Shown: positions 33,160 through 41,276 of the stretch, piece after piece
Layout: each line of letters starts with the position of its first letter
Position numbering within the stretch: the stretch's first letter is position 1
Assembly: GCA_015062585.1 (NCBI GenBank)
Contig: SUUJ01000002.1
Span: 1 to 64,000 of the forward strand
From: Alphaproteobacteria bacterium
GTDB taxonomy: Bacteria; Pseudomonadota; Alphaproteobacteria; RF32; CAG-239
Reading direction: 5' to 3'
Length of the DNA stretch: 64,000 nucleotides
Notes under the pieces: model-generated
Told to the model about the DNA's origin: nothing
The model's database searches: none
The model's input: the letters and a program-made list of their open reading frames with translations, nothing else
Position numbers and translations under genes: made by a program

Positions 33160-35007
33160 ATGGAAAAACAATATGATGTAATAGTTGTTGGTGGTGGTCA
33201 TGCCGGTTGTGAAGCGGCAGCTTCTTCAGCTCGAATGGGGGTAAAAACAGCTCTTATAACCCATAAAATATCAACTATTGGCGAAATGTCGTGTAATCCT
33301 GCTATTGGTGGTTTGGGTAAGGGACATTTAGTCAGAGAAATAGATGCTCTAGACGGACTTATGGGAAAAGTTATCGATAAAGCCGGTATTCAATTTCGTA
33401 TGCTTAATGCTTCTAAAGGTCCGGCTGTTCGTGGTCCTCGAGCTCAAGCTGATAGAAAACTTTATAAAAAATATATGCTTGAAGAATTACAAAAACAAGA
33501 AAACCTTGATATTATAGAAGCATCTGTTGAGGGTATATTATTTACCGATGATAAAGTAAATGGTGTAATATTAGCAGATGAAACAATAGTTTTATCAAAA
33601 ACAGTGATTCTAACTTCCGGAACTTTCTTAAACGGTATAATGTTTACCGGTCACAAAACCACTATTGGCGGTAGAATAAATGATGTTACTTGTACCGGAA
33701 TAACACCGTATTTAAAGCAAAAAGGACTAAATATAGGAAGATTAAAAACAGGAACCCCTGCCCGTTTAAACGGTAAAACTATAAATTGGGAAATTCTTGA
33801 TAAACAAGAAGGTGATAAAGAATTAAGACCTTTTTCTTTTTTAACCAAAGAAATAAATACTCCGCAAATAAGTTGTTATATAACTCATACTAACGAAGAA
33901 ACTCATAAAATAATCAGAGATAATTTTGATAAATGCGCCCTCTTCTCTGGTCTTATTACCGGAGTTGGTCCAAGGTATTGTCCGAGTATTGAAGATAAAT
34001 TGGTAAAATTTGCTGACAGAACATCTCATCAAATATTTTTAGAACCTGAAGGTTTGGATACTGATGTTATATATCCTAATGGTATATCAACATCATTACC
34101 TGCTGATGTACAAGAAGCTTTTATTCATACTATGAAAGGCTTAGAGAATGTCGAAATTTTACAATACGCTTATGCTATTGAATACGATTATGTTGATCCT
34201 AAAGAATTAAACAATAAATTGGAATGTAAGAAGATACCTAATTTATTTTTAGCCGGACAGATTAACGGTACAACAGGTTATGAAGAAGCCGGAGCGCAAG
34301 GTTTAGTTGCCGGTATAAATGCGGCCTTAAAATCACAAAACAGCGATAAAGATTTTGTTATCGACCGTTCTGAAGCATATATAGGCGTTATGATAGATGA
34401 TTTAATAACCAAAGGTGTTGATGAACCATATCGTATGTTTACTTCACGCTCTGAATATCGCTTATTTTTACGCTCAGATAATGCAGATATGCGCTTAACC
34501 GAAAAAGGTTATAATATAGGTTGTGTAAGCAGTTTAAGATACGCTGTATTTAAAGATAAAAAACAACAAGTTGATGAATTTAGAAAACAAAGCGAAAATA
34601 TCTTTATTTTACCTGTTGAACTTGAACAATATGGTATAAATATTAAAAAAGATGGAATAAAACGCTCTTGTTTTAATGTGATGTCATATAATGATGTTTC
34701 ACATGAAACAATATTAAAAATATGGCCGGAATTATCAGAAATACCATATGAAGTATACGAGCAAGTAGAAATAGAAGCTAAATATTCCGGTTATATAAAA
34801 AGACAACTTGCTGATATAGAAGTTTTCAAAAAAGATGAAAACCTAAAAATAAGAGAAGATGTTGATTATAATTTGATAGGTGGTTTATCTCGAGAAATGA
34901 TAGCAAAACTTTCTGCTGTTCGCCCATCTACTATTGGAGAAGCTTCGCGCATACCCGGAGTAACACCGGCAGCTATAACAGCTCTTTTAGGATATTTGAA
35001 AAAATGA
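33160..35007 (+). CDS. mnmG: tRNA uridine-5-carboxymethylaminomethyl modification enzyme MnmG
   Basis: This 615-residue FAD-dependent partner of MnmE has the FAD-binding motif VVGGGHAGCEAA at 9-20 and the family stretches EMSCNPAIGGLGKGHLVREI and GTPARLNG further on. The second nucleotide region has AGQINGTTGYEEAGAQGL. The C-terminal helical domain that binds tRNA is intact. A parS-like site is built into the coding sequence at 34695-34710. The following HD gene overlaps its stop by four bases (ATGA). Confidence 0.98.
   Translation: MEKQYDVIVVGGGHAGCEAAASSARMGVKTALITHKISTIGEMSCNPAIGGLGKGHLVREIDALDGLMGKVIDKAGIQFRMLNASKGPAVRGPRAQADRKLYKKYMLEELQKQENLDIIEASVEGILFTDDKVNGVILADETIVLSKTVILTSGTFLNGIMFTGHKTTIGGRINDVTCTGITPYLKQKGLNIGRLKTGTPARLNGKTINWEILDKQEGDKELRPFSFLTKEINTPQISCYITHTNEETHKIIRDNFDKCALFSGLITGVGPRYCPSIEDKLVKFADRTSHQIFLEPEGLDTDVIYPNGISTSLPADVQEAFIHTMKGLENVEILQYAYAIEYDYVDPKELNNKLECKKIPNLFLAGQINGTTGYEEAGAQGLVAGINAALKSQNSDKDFVIDRSEAYIGVMIDDLITKGVDEPYRMFTSRSEYRLFLRSDNADMRLTEKGYNIGCVSSLRYAVFKDKKQQVDEFRKQSENIFILPVELEQYGINIKKDGIKRSCFNVMSYNDVSHETILKIWPELSEIPYEVYEQVEIEAKYSGYIKRQLADIEVFKKDENLKIREDVDYNLIGGLSREMIAKLSAVRPSTIGEASRIPGVTPAAITALLGYLKK
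34695..34710. other. parS-like centromere site 1
   Basis: TGTTTCACATGAAACA differs from the parS consensus TGTTTCACGTGAAACA at one base. It lies inside mnmG and is the exact reverse complement of site 2 in rsmG. Confidence 0.75.
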
Positions 35008-35618
35008 GTGGTTATCCTAATATAAGCCAAGCTATTACTCTATGGCAAGAAAGTTTATCCGGTGTATTAAAGAACACCTCTCATCAAAAACAAATTGAAT
35101 ATATTTTTCACACAACCGGGGTTGCTGAATCCGCATATAAAATAGCTAAAAAATGTAATTTAAATCATGAAAAAGCATATGTATTGGGTTTATTACATGA
35201 TTATGGTAAAATTCAAAATGAAAAAAATACCGGAAAAGCCCACTTCATTGTAGGTTATGATAAAATGATGCAAGAAGGTTTTTTCGCTGTTGCAGATATT
35301 TGTTTATCACACAGTTTTCCAATAAAAGATTTTCTTTTGAGTGATTATCCTTCTTACAACATAGATAGTTTAGAAAAAGCAAAAATTATATTATCTAAAA
35401 GAGAATATAATGATTATGATTATCTAATTCAATTGTGTGATATGTTTTTTGAAGGAATGGATAAAATGTCATACGAAAGAAGAATTAAAGGTATTTGTGC
35501 AAGATATAATCTTACAGATAAACAAATTAAAAATATCGAAATAGGAAATAAGAAAAATAAAGAATATTTTGATAAACTTTGCGGCTGTGATATATACGAT
35601 TTATTAAATATAAAGTAA
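35004..35618 (+). CDS. HD-domain hydrolase
   Basis: This 204-residue protein of the HD metal-dependent phosphohydrolase superfamily has the first histidine in IFHTTGVAESA, the HD pair in GLLHDYGKIQ, and a later histidine in CLSHSFPI. Family members hydrolyse nucleotides or cyclic nucleotides. Compared with standard HD proteins the region around residues 60-110 is normal, and the C-terminal half is unassigned. The start overlaps the mnmG stop by four bases, so it is cotranslated with the tRNA modification genes. Substrate unknown. Confidence 0.75.
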   Translation: MSGYPNISQAITLWQESLSGVLKNTSHQKQIEYIFHTTGVAESAYKIAKKCNLNHEKAYVLGLLHDYGKIQNEKNTGKAHFIVGYDKMMQEGFFAVADICLSHSFPIKDFLLSDYPSYNIDSLEKAKIILSKREYNDYDYLIQLCDMFFEGMDKMSYERRIKGICARYNLTDKQIKNIEIGNKKNKEYFDKLCGCDIYDLLNIK

Positions 35619-35654
35619 TAATATGTTTCAAGTTTAATATAAAAGGAAATCTTT

Positions 35655-36476
35655 ATGCAAAAGTTCAATTATCACTGTCACACCAGTCATGAAAATGTTT
35701 TTGATGGTCAAAATACACCTGATGAAATGATATCTACATATAAAGAAAAAGGTTTTACTGAAGTTGGTATAAGTAATCATTGTATATATAACCGCATTTT
35801 TGAAAAAATACCTAAAGAAGCACCGTCATATTTTCATAATATAGATGATTTAGTAGATATTCATAAAAGATGTTTTGATTTAATAGATGAAAGCGCCGCT
35901 AAACATAATATAAAAGTCTATAAAGGAATGGAAGTTGATTTTTTTCAATCAAAAGAATGGCGTAATGACTTCGAAATAATACTAAAAAAACTAAATCCCG
36001 ATTATGTTATTGGCGCAACACATTTTCTTAAAAGTAAAAACAATGATTTTATCTGTAATTTATATGTTTTAGATCAATATCCACCTATTCCGGAAGAAAG
36101 TATGAAGGAATTGTTGCAAAACTATTGGAAAAATGTAGTTGAATGTATAAATAGCGGATATTTCAAGTTTGTTGTTCATCCGGATTACTGTACACAATAT
36201 GGATTATCTGTAACACCTGAATGGGATGAATGCAAATATAAGGTAATTGAAGCTTTACATAGAACGAAAACAGCCTGTGAAATAAATACAAAGAGTATAA
36301 GACGACGCGGATACCCCTCTCCTGACTGGTGGATAGTTAAAGAGCTTATAAAGAAAGAAGTTCCTTTATTGATTAGTGATGATGCGCACGGAATCGAAGA
36401 TGTTGGCACTAAATTCGCAGAAGTAGAAGAAAAATTAGCTGAGTTTGGATGTAAAAACAGGTTTGTTTCTTTATAA
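35655..36476 (+). CDS. PHP-domain phosphatase, histidinol-phosphatase type
   Basis: This 273-residue polymerase-and-histidinol-phosphatase (PHP) domain protein has the metal-binding motifs in order: YHCHTSHEN at 6-14, SNHC near residue 40, GMEVDFF, GATHFL, VVHPDYC and ISDDAHG near the C-terminus. These are the histidines and aspartates that bind three metal ions. The form fits HisK-type histidinol-phosphate phosphatases, but no his gene is nearby, so another phosphoester is possible. AAAGGA precedes the start. Confidence 0.85.
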   Translation: MQKFNYHCHTSHENVFDGQNTPDEMISTYKEKGFTEVGISNHCIYNRIFEKIPKEAPSYFHNIDDLVDIHKRCFDLIDESAAKHNIKVYKGMEVDFFQSKEWRNDFEIILKKLNPDYVIGATHFLKSKNNDFICNLYVLDQYPPIPEESMKELLQNYWKNVVECINSGYFKFVVHPDYCTQYGLSVTPEWDECKYKVIEALHRTKTACEINTKSIRRRGYPSPDWWIVKELIKKEVPLLISDDAHGIEDVGTKFAEVEEKLAEFGCKNRFVSL

Positions 36477-36521
36477 TTTGATTCAAAAACAAGTGTTTAA
36501 GTTATTGTTTTAAAGTGATTT

Positions 36522-36550
36522 TTGTTTGAGTTATAAATTTTGTTTATAAC
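36522..36550 (+). promoter_or_regulatory. Probable rsmG-parAB promoter
   Basis: TTGTTT (36522-36527) and TATAAC (36545-36550) are 17 bases apart, in a 122-base AT-rich spacer ahead of rsmG. No clear Shine-Dalgarno sequence precedes the rsmG ATG. Confidence 0.55.
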
Positions 36551-36598
36551 TGTATTTTTTGTGTTTTAAAATTTTTATAAAAAATATAAAAATAAATT

Positions 36599-37222
36599 AT
36601 GAAAAATTTTATGGAAAAATATAGTGTTTCATGTGAAACAATGGGATTGTTGACAATTTACCATGGCTTACTTGTTGAATGGCAAAGTAAGTTTAATTTG
36701 GTAAGTAATTCAAGTCTGCAACACGCATGGAATCGCCATTTTGAGGACTCTGTTCAGTTATATGAATATATTCCTCAAAATGCTGTTAGTTTGATTGATT
36801 TTGGCTCTGGAGCTGGTTTTCCGGCGATGGTGTTGGCTATAATTGCTAAAGAAAAAACACCGTATTTAAATTTTACGCTTGTTGAAAGTATTAAAAAGAA
36901 AACACTGTATTTAAATGAAGTAGCCTTAAAAACAGGCGTGAGCGTAAATATAATAAACGATAGAATCGAAAATATAAAAAAACAAAAGTATGATGTCATA
37001 ACATCGCGTGCAATGACCTCACTTAATGATTTATTAAAATATGCTTATCCGTTTTGCCATAAACAAACGGTTTGTATATTTCCAAAAGGAAAAAATTATA
37101 GTTCAGAACTTGCTGAAGCGCACAAAACATGGAAATTTAAGTGTGATATAAAACAAAGCAAGGTTTCTGATGAAGGTAAAATTTTAATAATAACTGATAT
37201 CCAAAAGAAAAAGGAGAAATGA
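36599..37222 (+). CDS. rsmG: 16S rRNA (guanine-527-N7) methyltransferase
   Basis: This 207-residue SAM-dependent methyltransferase of the GidB family has SAM motif I in IDFGSGAGFPAMVLA and the family's VESIKKKTLYLNE and VITSRAMTSL stretches. It methylates G527 of 16S rRNA. It heads the rsmG-parA-parB set next to the origin, a very widespread order. A second parS-like site lies in its ninth to fourteenth codons, and two copies of the 14-base motif lie at 36857 and 36902. The start lacks an obvious ribosome site. Confidence 0.96.
   Translation: MKNFMEKYSVSCETMGLLTIYHGLLVEWQSKFNLVSNSSLQHAWNRHFEDSVQLYEYIPQNAVSLIDFGSGAGFPAMVLAIIAKEKTPYLNFTLVESIKKKTLYLNEVALKTGVSVNIINDRIENIKKQKYDVITSRAMTSLNDLLKYAYPFCHKQTVCIFPKGKNYSSELAEAHKTWKFKCDIKQSKVSDEGKILIITDIQKKKEK
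36625..36640. other. parS-like centromere site 2
   Basis: TGTTTCATGTGAAACA is one base from the parS consensus and the exact reverse complement of the site in mnmG. It lies in the first codons of rsmG, 0.6 kb before parA. Confidence 0.78.
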
Positions 37223-37223
37223 A

Positions 37224-38000
37224 ATGCCAAGAATCTTAGCCGTGGCTAACCGAAAAGGTGGAGTTGGTAAAACAACAACAACAGTTAATGTGGCAACAGC
37301 AATGGCGGCTGCCGGTAAAAAAGTACTTGTTATCGATTTAGATCCACAGGGTAATGCATCAACATCAATGGGAATAGATAAAAAAGGAGCTGTCAGATCT
37401 TCTTATGATGTATTGTTAGGAGAAGCTAAACTTACTGAAGCGGTCGTTTGGACTGAAATTCCTAATTTTTCACTTGTGCCCTCATCTCCTGATTTAGCAG
37501 CAGCTGAAATAGAGTTAATTGAAATGGATAGAAGAGAATTTGCTCTAAAAAAAGCTATTAACAAAGATGCTGTAAACTATGATTATATATTGATTGATTG
37601 TCCTCCGTCACTAAGCTTGATAACTATAAATGCTTTGGTGGCAGCAGATGCCGTCATAGTACCGTTGCAATGTGAATTTTTAGCTTTGGAAGGTATTTCG
37701 GATTTAATTCAAAATATAAATATAATAAAGAAAAATTTTAATCCAAATCTTACTTTGCACGGTGTTGTACTGACAATGTATGATAAAAGAAACAATTTAA
37801 CACAAATGGTGGAAGAGGATGTCAGAAATTTCTTCGGTAAAAAGGTTTATGATACCGTAATCCCTAGAAATGTTAAAATTTCAGAGGCTCCATCACATGG
37901 TAAACCGGTTCTATTATATGATTTTAAATGTCCGGGATCACAAGCATATATTGGTTTAACAAAAGAAGTATTAAAAAGAGAAAGAGAGTTAGTAGCATGA
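37224..38000 (+). CDS. parA: Chromosome partitioning ATPase ParA/Soj
   Basis: This 258-residue Walker-type ATPase has the deviant P-loop KGGVGKTTTT at 11-20 and the Walker A' signature lysine, plus DYILIDCPPSLSLIT. It binds DNA and segregates origins in concert with ParB bound at parS. It begins one base after the rsmG stop, with AAGGAGAAATGAA before the ATG. The parB start codon overlaps its stop (ATGA). Lack of an N-terminal DNA-binding extension marks it as chromosomal type. Confidence 0.98.
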   Translation: MPRILAVANRKGGVGKTTTTVNVATAMAAAGKKVLVIDLDPQGNASTSMGIDKKGAVRSSYDVLLGEAKLTEAVVWTEIPNFSLVPSSPDLAAAEIELIEMDRREFALKKAINKDAVNYDYILIDCPPSLSLITINALVAADAVIVPLQCEFLALEGISDLIQNINIIKKNFNPNLTLHGVVLTMYDKRNNLTQMVEEDVRNFFGKKVYDTVIPRNVKISEAPSHGKPVLLYDFKCPGSQAYIGLTKEVLKRERELVA

Positions 38001-38989
38001 ATGAAGATATGGGAAAGAAAAAAAGTCTGGGCCGTGGTTTAGAGGCTCTTTTAGGTGATATGAATGAAGATGTTTTAACTGAAGAATTAAATCAAATTAA
38101 AACAGGTAATTTTGTATCGGTTAATGATATTACTGTCAGTTCTTTTCAGCCTCGTAAAGAATTTGATGAAGATGCTATACAGTCTTTAGCTGCTTCAATC
38201 AAAGAAAAAGGAGTTTTGCAACCTCTTATTGTCAGAAGATCTTCAAACGGTTATGAATTGATAGCCGGTGAAAGAAGATTAAGAGCTTCAAAAATTGCCG
38301 GTTTAACAGAAGTGCCGGTGATTATAAAAGATCTTTCTGATGGTGAAGTTTTAGAAATTGCGTTAATAGAAAACTTACTTAGAGAGAATTTATCGGCAAT
38401 TGAAGAAGCAGAGGCTTATCAAAATTTGATGGATAATTTTTCTCATACTCAAGAAAAAGTAGCAACAATAGTTGGAAAGTCGCGCAGTTATATAGCTAAT
38501 ACTCTAAGACTCTTGAGTTTACCCGAAGAAATAAAAGGTTATATTAACACAGGTAAATTGACAGCAGGTCATGCCAGATGTTTGGTAGGTCTTGACAACG
38601 CTAAAAATTTGGCAGATAAAATAATAAGAGAAGAGCTTAGTGTTCGTCAGGTTGAAGAGATGGTTTCAAAACAAAAAGAAACAGATATCTTTCCGGACAA
38701 TAACCACTCTGAAAAACAAAACAAAAAAGAAACAAACTCTGATTTGTTGGATATTGAACAACACCTAAATCAAAAGCTCGGTTTGAGAATAAAGATATCT
38801 CAAAGCAAACAAGGAGGAGGAAAGGTCGTTTTGCAATATTCTTCGACAGCAGAGCTTGATATGATTATAGGTATATTAGATCACCAAAAACACATGGATT
38901 TAAGTGTTACTGACAACAGTTTTGAGTCACAACCTCAACCGCTAACACAAACACAAAACGAAAAATTTTCAATAAAATTTATAGAATAG
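37997..38989 (+). CDS. parB: Chromosome partitioning protein ParB/Spo0J
   Basis: This 330-residue parS-binding CTPase carries the N-terminal nuclease-fold/CTP region with QPRK at 51-54 and GERRLRA at 91-97, the ENLLRENLSAIEEAEAY stretch and the helix-turn-helix (KVATIVGKSRSYIANTLRLL). The C-terminal dimerisation part follows a Gln/Lys-rich linker. I chose the ATG at 37997, which overlaps the parA stop, over a longer reading inside parA. The N-terminal KKKSLGRGLEALLG is the ParA-stimulating peptide. Confidence 0.98.
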   Translation: MNEDMGKKKSLGRGLEALLGDMNEDVLTEELNQIKTGNFVSVNDITVSSFQPRKEFDEDAIQSLAASIKEKGVLQPLIVRRSSNGYELIAGERRLRASKIAGLTEVPVIIKDLSDGEVLEIALIENLLRENLSAIEEAEAYQNLMDNFSHTQEKVATIVGKSRSYIANTLRLLSLPEEIKGYINTGKLTAGHARCLVGLDNAKNLADKIIREELSVRQVEEMVSKQKETDIFPDNNHSEKQNKKETNSDLLDIEQHLNQKLGLRIKISQSKQGGGKVVLQYSSTAELDMIIGILDHQKHMDLSVTDNSFESQPQPLTQTQNEKFSIKFIE

Positions 38990-39001
38990 AAGGGAATATA
39001 A

Positions 39002-39235
39002 ATGACTATTTTGGATAAAATGTTGGAAAACTGCGAAAAAGCCGGATATACAACAACTAAAAATGTTCAAAAAATTGCAAATGCAAAACAAATGATGTTT
39101 GGCGAAAACGAATGGCATCGTTGCCCTTGTGATGGCCAAAATCCCGAGCGCTATTGCATATCAGAATTATGTCGTTCAGACATAGAACGAGATGGTGAAT
39201 GCCATTGCCATTGTTATTGCAAAAAAATAGGATAA
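39002..39235 (+). CDS. Ferredoxin-thioredoxin reductase catalytic-subunit-like protein
   Basis: This 77-residue cysteine-rich protein has cysteines at 11, 41, 43, 52, 57, 67, 69, 71 and 73. The arrangement CPC (41-43), then C52, C57, and CHCHC (67-71), in the frame HRCPCDGQNPERYCISELC, closely resembles the iron-sulfur/disulfide core of ferredoxin-thioredoxin reductase catalytic chains (CPC ... C ... CHC). The partner variable subunit is not encoded nearby. It lies 12 bases after parB, so it may be transcribed with parAB. A terminator follows. A redox role is inferred. Confidence 0.72.
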   Translation: MTILDKMLENCEKAGYTTTKNVQKIANAKQMMFGENEWHRCPCDGQNPERYCISELCRSDIERDGECHCHCYCKKIG

Positions 39236-39240
39236 TAAAA

Positions 39241-39266
39241 GCCCCGCATAAAAGCGGGGTTTTTTA
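39241..39266 (+). terminator. Rho-independent terminator ending the parAB transcript
   Basis: CCCCGC / GCGGGG with a six-base loop is followed by seven T residues. Confidence 0.95.
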
Positions 39267-39337
39267 ATAATATATTTACCTAAGACAAATACAATAAACT
39301 CATTATTTGGATTAACTAAACAAACTAGAGAGATTTC

Positions 39338-40324
39338 ATGAGTTTTATAAAGAGATTTATATATGGTTCGGTAGCCTTGATTTTTATTTTAATGGGCGGA
39401 TTCGGAACGCAAAGCAATAGCATGATTCTGCAGTGCGGAGGTTTTATCGGGTTAATTCTTGGCTTGGTTATATTATATGTTTTTGCAAGAATGGCTTGGC
39501 GAGCTATGGGATGTTTACCATCCTTATTGGTTTTTGTTCTTATAACACTCTTTGTATTGTATGCCATAGGATCTTTTAATGGTGGCATAAATAATATAGG
39601 TCATAACCTAAAATCATTTTTCGGACAACATAATGAATCTTCATCAGAAAATATTGTTAATCCTCAAATAGATATGCCTGAAACAATAGATGTTGAAGAT
39701 GTCGAGAGTGAAAACACAAGTAAAAACAACAACAACGACGGAGTTGTTAATCTAATAGGTGAAGATGAACACCCGATTATTCTTGAAAACTTTTTACCAA
39801 AACCTAAAAAGAAAGAGAAAAGACAGTTTAATCCAATGGATTATCCTTATATAAACGGATATTCCAATGTTGTTCAAGGAGATACTTTAACTGTCGCCGG
39901 TAGAGTAGTAAAACTGTTTGGTGTTGCATCTCCGGAGATATCTCAAACTTGTGCCGATGGTTCCGGTCGAGGATATCGTTGCGGTCAACAATCAATAGCT
40001 TGGTTAAGCAGTTGGTTGAGCAATCATCAAGTAAAATGCCATATTATAGCCGAAGACAAATCAGGCTTATTAACCGGTGTTTGTATGTTGGGGCAATATG
40101 ATATAGGCGCAGCAATTGTAAATGCGGGATGGGCAGTTGCCGATACAAGACAAACGGCAATATATTCAGCTTACCAAAATCAAGCAGCCTTGAATAAACG
40201 CGGTTTATGGCAAGGTAAATTTTATATGCCTTGGGATTGGCAAAAAATTAAAAACAGAAAAGCAAATATTAAAGTTATAAAACCCAAAGTCCCCAAAAAG
40301 TCGGTTTGGTCTAAGTATTTCTAG
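39338..40324 (+). CDS. Membrane protein with staphylococcal-nuclease-like domain
   Basis: This 328-residue protein has three hydrophobic segments (about 5-20, 25-50 and 58-80), then an acidic linker and a thermonuclease-fold domain (about 170-310). The fold is recognisable from GDTLTVAGRVVKLFGVASPEI and AAIVNAGWAVAD. The SNase catalytic set is Arg-Glu-Arg. The glutamate is kept in SPEI, but the first arginine position in KLFG and the second, in TGVCMLG, are not arginine. Catalysis is therefore doubtful, and a binding role is possible. It is followed by tsaE nine bases on. Confidence 0.75.
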   Translation: MSFIKRFIYGSVALIFILMGGFGTQSNSMILQCGGFIGLILGLVILYVFARMAWRAMGCLPSLLVFVLITLFVLYAIGSFNGGINNIGHNLKSFFGQHNESSSENIVNPQIDMPETIDVEDVESENTSKNNNNDGVVNLIGEDEHPIILENFLPKPKKKEKRQFNPMDYPYINGYSNVVQGDTLTVAGRVVKLFGVASPEISQTCADGSGRGYRCGQQSIAWLSSWLSNHQVKCHIIAEDKSGLLTGVCMLGQYDIGAAIVNAGWAVADTRQTAIYSAYQNQAALNKRGLWQGKFYMPWDWQKIKNRKANIKVIKPKVPKKSVWSKYF

Positions 40325-40332
40325 GTAAAATA

Positions 40333-40785
40333 ATGCAAAAAAAAATAATCTGTAATACAGAAGAAGATACTATAGCCTTAGCTGAACAATTTGCCCAAAT
40401 AGCAAAGAAAAAAGATGTTTTTGCTTTATATGGCACTTTAGGCATGGGAAAAAGCGTTTTTGCCCGGGCTTTTATCCAAAAGCTTTGTGATGTTGAAGAT
40501 GTTCCAAGCCCTACATTTACCTTGGTTCAAACCTATTCTTCATCAAAAGGTGAAATATATCACTATGATTTGTACCGTCTAAAAAATCCTGACGAGGTTT
40601 TTGAGCTAGGCTTTGAAGAGTCTTTATACAGCGGAATAAATCTTATCGAATGGCCTGAAAATGCAGGAAATTGGCTTCCTAAAGATGTTATAAAAATACA
40701 AATTGTTCCACATGAAACAGGGCGACTTTTTATAATAGATGTATTTTCTTCAGAAAAAGAAAGTAGGTTGGAGACAATAAAATGA
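40333..40785 (+). CDS. tsaE: tRNA threonylcarbamoyladenosine biosynthesis ATPase TsaE
   Basis: This 150-residue P-loop protein is needed with TsaB, TsaC and TsaD for t6A formation at position 37 of ANN-decoding tRNAs. Walker A is YGTLGMGKSVFARAF, followed by the family's SPTFTLVQTY and HYDLYRL motifs and LIEWPENAG. Length is normal. A parS-like site lies in its 3' part (40704-40719). The hprK-type gene starts over its stop (ATGA). Confidence 0.95.
   Translation: MQKKIICNTEEDTIALAEQFAQIAKKKDVFALYGTLGMGKSVFARAFIQKLCDVEDVPSPTFTLVQTYSSSKGEIYHYDLYRLKNPDEVFELGFEESLYSGINLIEWPENAGNWLPKDVIKIQIVPHETGRLFIIDVFSSEKESRLETIK
40704..40719. other. parS-like centromere site 3
   Basis: TGTTCCACATGAAACA differs from sites 1 and 2 at the fifth base, which is variable in the parS consensus, and at one central base from TGTTNCACGTGAAACA. 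It lies within tsaE, 1.7 kb after parB. Confidence 0.6.
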
Positions 40786-41195
40786 GCCAAAACATTTATG
40801 CAACCTGTATCAACATAAAGTCAAAAGGTGTGTTATTATTAGGAGATTCTGGATCCGGTAAATCAGATCTTGCATTAAGGCTTATTACATTGTTTTCAGC
40901 AAAACTTATAAGTGATGATAGAACCGAAATAAGCAAAAAAAGAACAAAAATCATAGCCTCAGCTCCCAAAACCATAAAAGGTCTATTAGAGGTGAGAGGG
41001 GTTGGTATTGTAAAATTCAAACACCAAAAAGAAACAAAAGTCGACTTAATTATTAAGCTAACAGACGAAAAAATTGAAAGAATTCCTCAAAAAGAAGAAT
41101 ATGATTTAGAAGGAATAAAAATTCCTATGTTTTATCTGAATCCTTTTGAAGTTTCTGCGCCATCAAAAGTTTTAGCTATGTTAAGTTTGCTGTGA
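40782..41195 (+). CDS. hprK: Short HPr kinase/phosphorylase
   Basis: This 137-residue protein contains only the C-terminal catalytic domain of HPr kinase. The P-loop LLLGDSGSGKSDLALRLI is followed by the LISDDRTEISK metal-binding stretch and LEVRGVGIVKF. Alphaproteobacteria have this short form, which phosphorylates the regulatory serine of HPr in the nitrogen-type phosphotransferase pathway. No PTS gene is in view; downstream genes are the mlaE-mlaF pair. Start overlaps the tsaE stop. Confidence 0.9.
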   Translation: MSQNIYATCINIKSKGVLLLGDSGSGKSDLALRLITLFSAKLISDDRTEISKKRTKIIASAPKTIKGLLEVRGVGIVKFKHQKETKVDLIIKLTDEKIERIPQKEEYDLEGIKIPMFYLNPFEVSAPSKVLAMLSLL

Positions 41196-41276
41196 GGATT
41201 TGAAAATCGCGGTTGATTTATTATGCTCAACATTTTAATATAAATACAAAATATAATTTAAGCTAGGATGGTTAAC

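Larger units (their letters stand above)
32404..36915 (+). repeat. Dispersed 14-base motif ACACTGTATTTAAA (cluster)
   Basis: Exact copies lie at 32404-32417 and 36902-36915, with two more outside this span at 12786-12799 and 49661-49674. One-base variants are at 33703-33716 and 36857-36870 (ACACCGTATTTAAA) and 34541-34554 (ACGCTGTATTTAAA). All are on the plus strand. They fall in different reading frames and contexts (mnmE, mnmG, rsmG, an rluD 3' spacer, the antisense strand of envC), so protein conservation does not explain them. Five of seven are within 4.6 kb between origin and parA. Confidence 0.6.
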
